This document shows positions 62,624 to 64,000 of a stretch of 64,000 nucleotides of DNA, piece after piece. Every line of letters begins with the position of its first letter. Position 1 is the first letter of the stretch. This stretch comes from a bacterium (GTDB lineage: Bacteria; Vulcanimicrobiota; Vulcanimicrobiia; Vulcanimicrobiales; Vulcanimicrobiaceae). The notes beneath the pieces are model-generated. The model did not search any database, was not told the DNA's origin, and saw only the letters and a program-made list of their open reading frames with translations. Made by a program: the position numbers and the translations under genes. The stretch covers positions 1-64,000 of the forward strand of contig JAJYFL010000004.1 of assembly GCA_021790935.1 (NCBI GenBank), written 5' to 3'.

Positions 62624-63457
62624 TCACTTCGTGAGCCACGCATATCGCTGGAAGTTGAACGTGACCGTTGCCTGCCCGGGAGCCATTCCGGAGCCTTGAA
62701 CCTGGATCTCGCCGATCAAGACATTCGTAAAGACATATTTCGTGCCGGGCGTGAGCAGAGTGACGTGCTTGAGGGGATGACCTTCGAAAGCCCATCTCTG
62801 CAGCATTGCCACTTGCGAGCCGAGGGTGGCGCTGAACGTCAATTGTGACGCCCGTCTATTCGAGGTGTTAAGGCTCCAGGAGCCCACCACGATCGGTCTC
62901 AATTGCGGAAAGCAGATCAGCGGGCTGGCGTCCGCCGCCGGACATGGCGCCGTATACGTGGTGCCGCCCTGCGTCGTCTCCTCGATCCTCGCGGAACTCA
63001 GTGTGAATTGGGCAGTCGTTTGGTTCCCCGAGCTGTTGATGGAGAACGACGAGACGCTTGCATTCCTGAGCGTGAACGTCTCGTTGGGCGTCTTGAGTAC
63101 GACCGTTGCCTCGAGGCGGTTCGCGGCGGCATCTTGCTGGAGGAATCGCGAAGTCTTGTCAAGCGGCACCGTCACGTTGGCCGTCATTTTGACCGGCGAG
63201 ATACCGAAGCGTGAGGCACTCATGCCGCTCTGGCCTCCCGAACCGACGGAGGTGGAGGTCGACCAATTCAAGACGGCGACGGCACCATGTCCCTTGACGG
63301 AGAGGGTCGCTCCCGAGCTGAAGGACGGCGCGGAGTTGAATCTTGGAAAGACGGGGCTCGGGCGTCGTCCGAGCTGCGGAGGGCCTGGAGCCGCGTTGCT
63401 CGCCAAGGGCGGCGAAGTGGCCAGCATGCAGATCAGCAGAATCAGAAAATTACGCAT
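62624..63457 (-). CDS. Exported hypothetical protein
   Basis: A 277-aa protein with a signal peptide (MRNFLILLICMLATSPPLASN). The mature part is Ser/Thr-rich with many beta-like stretches, for example NRLEATVVLKTPNETFTLRN and a C-terminal ATVTFNFQRYAWLT. The layout recalls Hcp/tube-like beta-barrel proteins, but I cannot assign it. It lies 6 bp after the next gene on the same strand and is convergent with the Clp-like gene. Confidence 0.6.
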   Translation of the reverse strand: MRNFLILLICMLATSPPLASNAAPGPPQLGRRPSPVFPRFNSAPSFSSGATLSVKGHGAVAVLNWSTSTSVGSGGQSGMSASRFGISPVKMTANVTVPLDKTSRFLQQDAAANRLEATVVLKTPNETFTLRNASVSSFSINSSGNQTTAQFTLSSARIEETTQGGTTYTAPCPAADASPLICFPQLRPIVVGSWSLNTSNRRASQLTFSATLGSQVAMLQRWAFEGHPLKHVTLLTPGTKYVFTNVLIGEIQVQGSGMAPGQATVTFNFQRYAWLTK

Positions 63458-63463
63458 TCCAAA

Positions 63464-64000
63464 TCACCGGTGCGGCAGTGCAGAGTACCAGCGCTCGGCC
63501 AGGCGCCGCGTGATGCCCTCGCATGCAGACGATGTCTTGCCGAACGGTGCCGCGCAGAACACGTCGCCGACAAACGGTCCGCGAGCGAACTGCAACTCGA
63601 AATAACTCCCCTTGCTCCCCTCTTCGAAGGCCGAGCGCTTACCGGTCAGCCCAGGATGCAGGCCACCCTTTCTCTTGGCATCGTTGATGAAACTCTGCAC
63701 CCAGGAACTCGCCCCGGAAGGCGAGGCGAAGCGAAACAGGACGACGCTCACGTCGTTCTGCGGCACGTTGCCCGGCCGATAGGTGCGCGTAAGCAGCGTT
63801 CCCAACCCATCGCGCTGCAGCGTGCGCAGCGTCTGCTGGGGATTGTGGCTGCTATCTTCCACCGCCCACGCCGCGGCGGGAACGCTCGTCGTCCCGACCA
63901 CGCGCCACGGCGCAGCGCGCGACGAGGGCAGCAGCGCCGCCTCCGGCGCGGAGAGCGCCGGTGCGTGCAGGTGCCCCGCGAGAAGCGCTCGAGTCCGCTG
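63464..64000 (-). CDS. Hypothetical protein, 5' end beyond the window
   Basis: The frame is open from the window edge to the stop at 63464, giving at least 178 residues. An internal GTG at 63901 exists, but the 33 codons upstream look coding (GHLHAPALSAPEAALLPSS), so the true start is probably outside. Visible text includes VSVVLFRFASPSGASSWVQS and YFELQFARGPFVGDVFCAAP, which suggests a secreted or surface protein. No family recognised. Confidence 0.6.
   Translation of the reverse strand, partial: QRTRALLAGHLHAPALSAPEAALLPSSRAAPWRVVGTTSVPAAAWAVEDSSHNPQQTLRTLQRDGLGTLLTRTYRPGNVPQNDVSVVLFRFASPSGASSWVQSFINDAKRKGGLHPGLTGKRSAFEEGSKGSYFELQFARGPFVGDVFCAAPFGKTSSACEGITRRLAERWYSALPHR

Overview
High-GC bacterial chromosome segment. 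The envelope is probably diderm: there is a 506-aa outer-membrane barrel protein ending in Phe, an OmpA-domain lipoprotein, and several Cys-anchored lipoproteins. The phylum cannot be fixed from the sequence alone. The gene mix (class I-type aldolase, 7Fe ferredoxin, short ACT-less amino-acid enzymes, STAND/SARP regulators) would suit a little-studied lineage such as Eremiobacterota or a relative, but this is a weak inference. Most genes lie on the minus strand in tightly overlapping operons (ATGA/GTGA junctions).

Layout. 0-7.9 kb: tRNA-Leu, ppx/gppA, an S1-like protein, an FtsB/DivIC-like protein, accA, accD, a dolichol-phosphate-mannose-synthase-like glycosyltransferase, rsmE, dnaJ and hrcA, with a CIRCE operator over the hrcA promoter. 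7.9-20 kb: acs, a DinG-like helicase, rhomboid, an MntR-type regulator, adenosine deaminase, initiator tRNA, a YkgJ-like protein, kbl-tdh (threonine degradation), a methyltransferase and a porin. 20-29.5 kb: pstB with a Pho-box-like repeat, a TPR protein, a PhoR/PhoB-like pair, a beta-hydroxyacid dehydrogenase, aldolase, an Nfu-like protein, then an accessory patch holding two copies of a Uma2 nuclease gene, a type II toxin-antitoxin pair, a mobile palindromic repeat and a frameshifted PDZ gene. 29.6-35 kb: an OmpA lipoprotein overlapping a transglutaminase-like protein, then an RraB-like protein. 35-50 kb: a large amino-acid island, namely pheA, a class V aminotransferase, leuA, proC, ilvD-ilvC-ilvN-ilvB, lysC-hom-thrB-thrC, and a regulator. 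50-64 kb: two overlapping STAND/winged-helix regulators, a small redox cluster (CopD-like membrane protein, cytochrome c, two-domain cupredoxin), pcm, ferredoxin, a SIMPL protein, a membrane-anchored Clp-like ATPase and secreted proteins.

The most unusual system is the control of the amino-acid island. The gene at 48583-49863 encodes a degenerate aspartokinase fold joined to tandem ACT domains and an OmpR-type winged helix. The catalytic aspartokinase (247 aa) and homoserine dehydrogenase (316 aa) beside it both lack their ACT domains. I infer that allosteric sensing has been moved from the enzymes into a transcription factor. Each of the leu, ilv, thr and regulator transcripts starts from a TTGAC-type promoter whose -10 box lies exactly 8 nt before the ATG of a short leader peptide (leaderless), followed by a terminator-like hairpin ahead of the first enzyme gene. 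Three of the four promoters (leu, ilv, thr) also carry a TTAA-N6-TTAA palindrome upstream.

A second notable system is a family of TA-flanked palindromic elements: three of 169 bp and one 74-bp deletion form, counted with their flanking tetranucleotides. They have covarying arms and a covarying internal hairpin. The duplicated Uma2 locus preserves both the empty and the filled insertion site of one of them.
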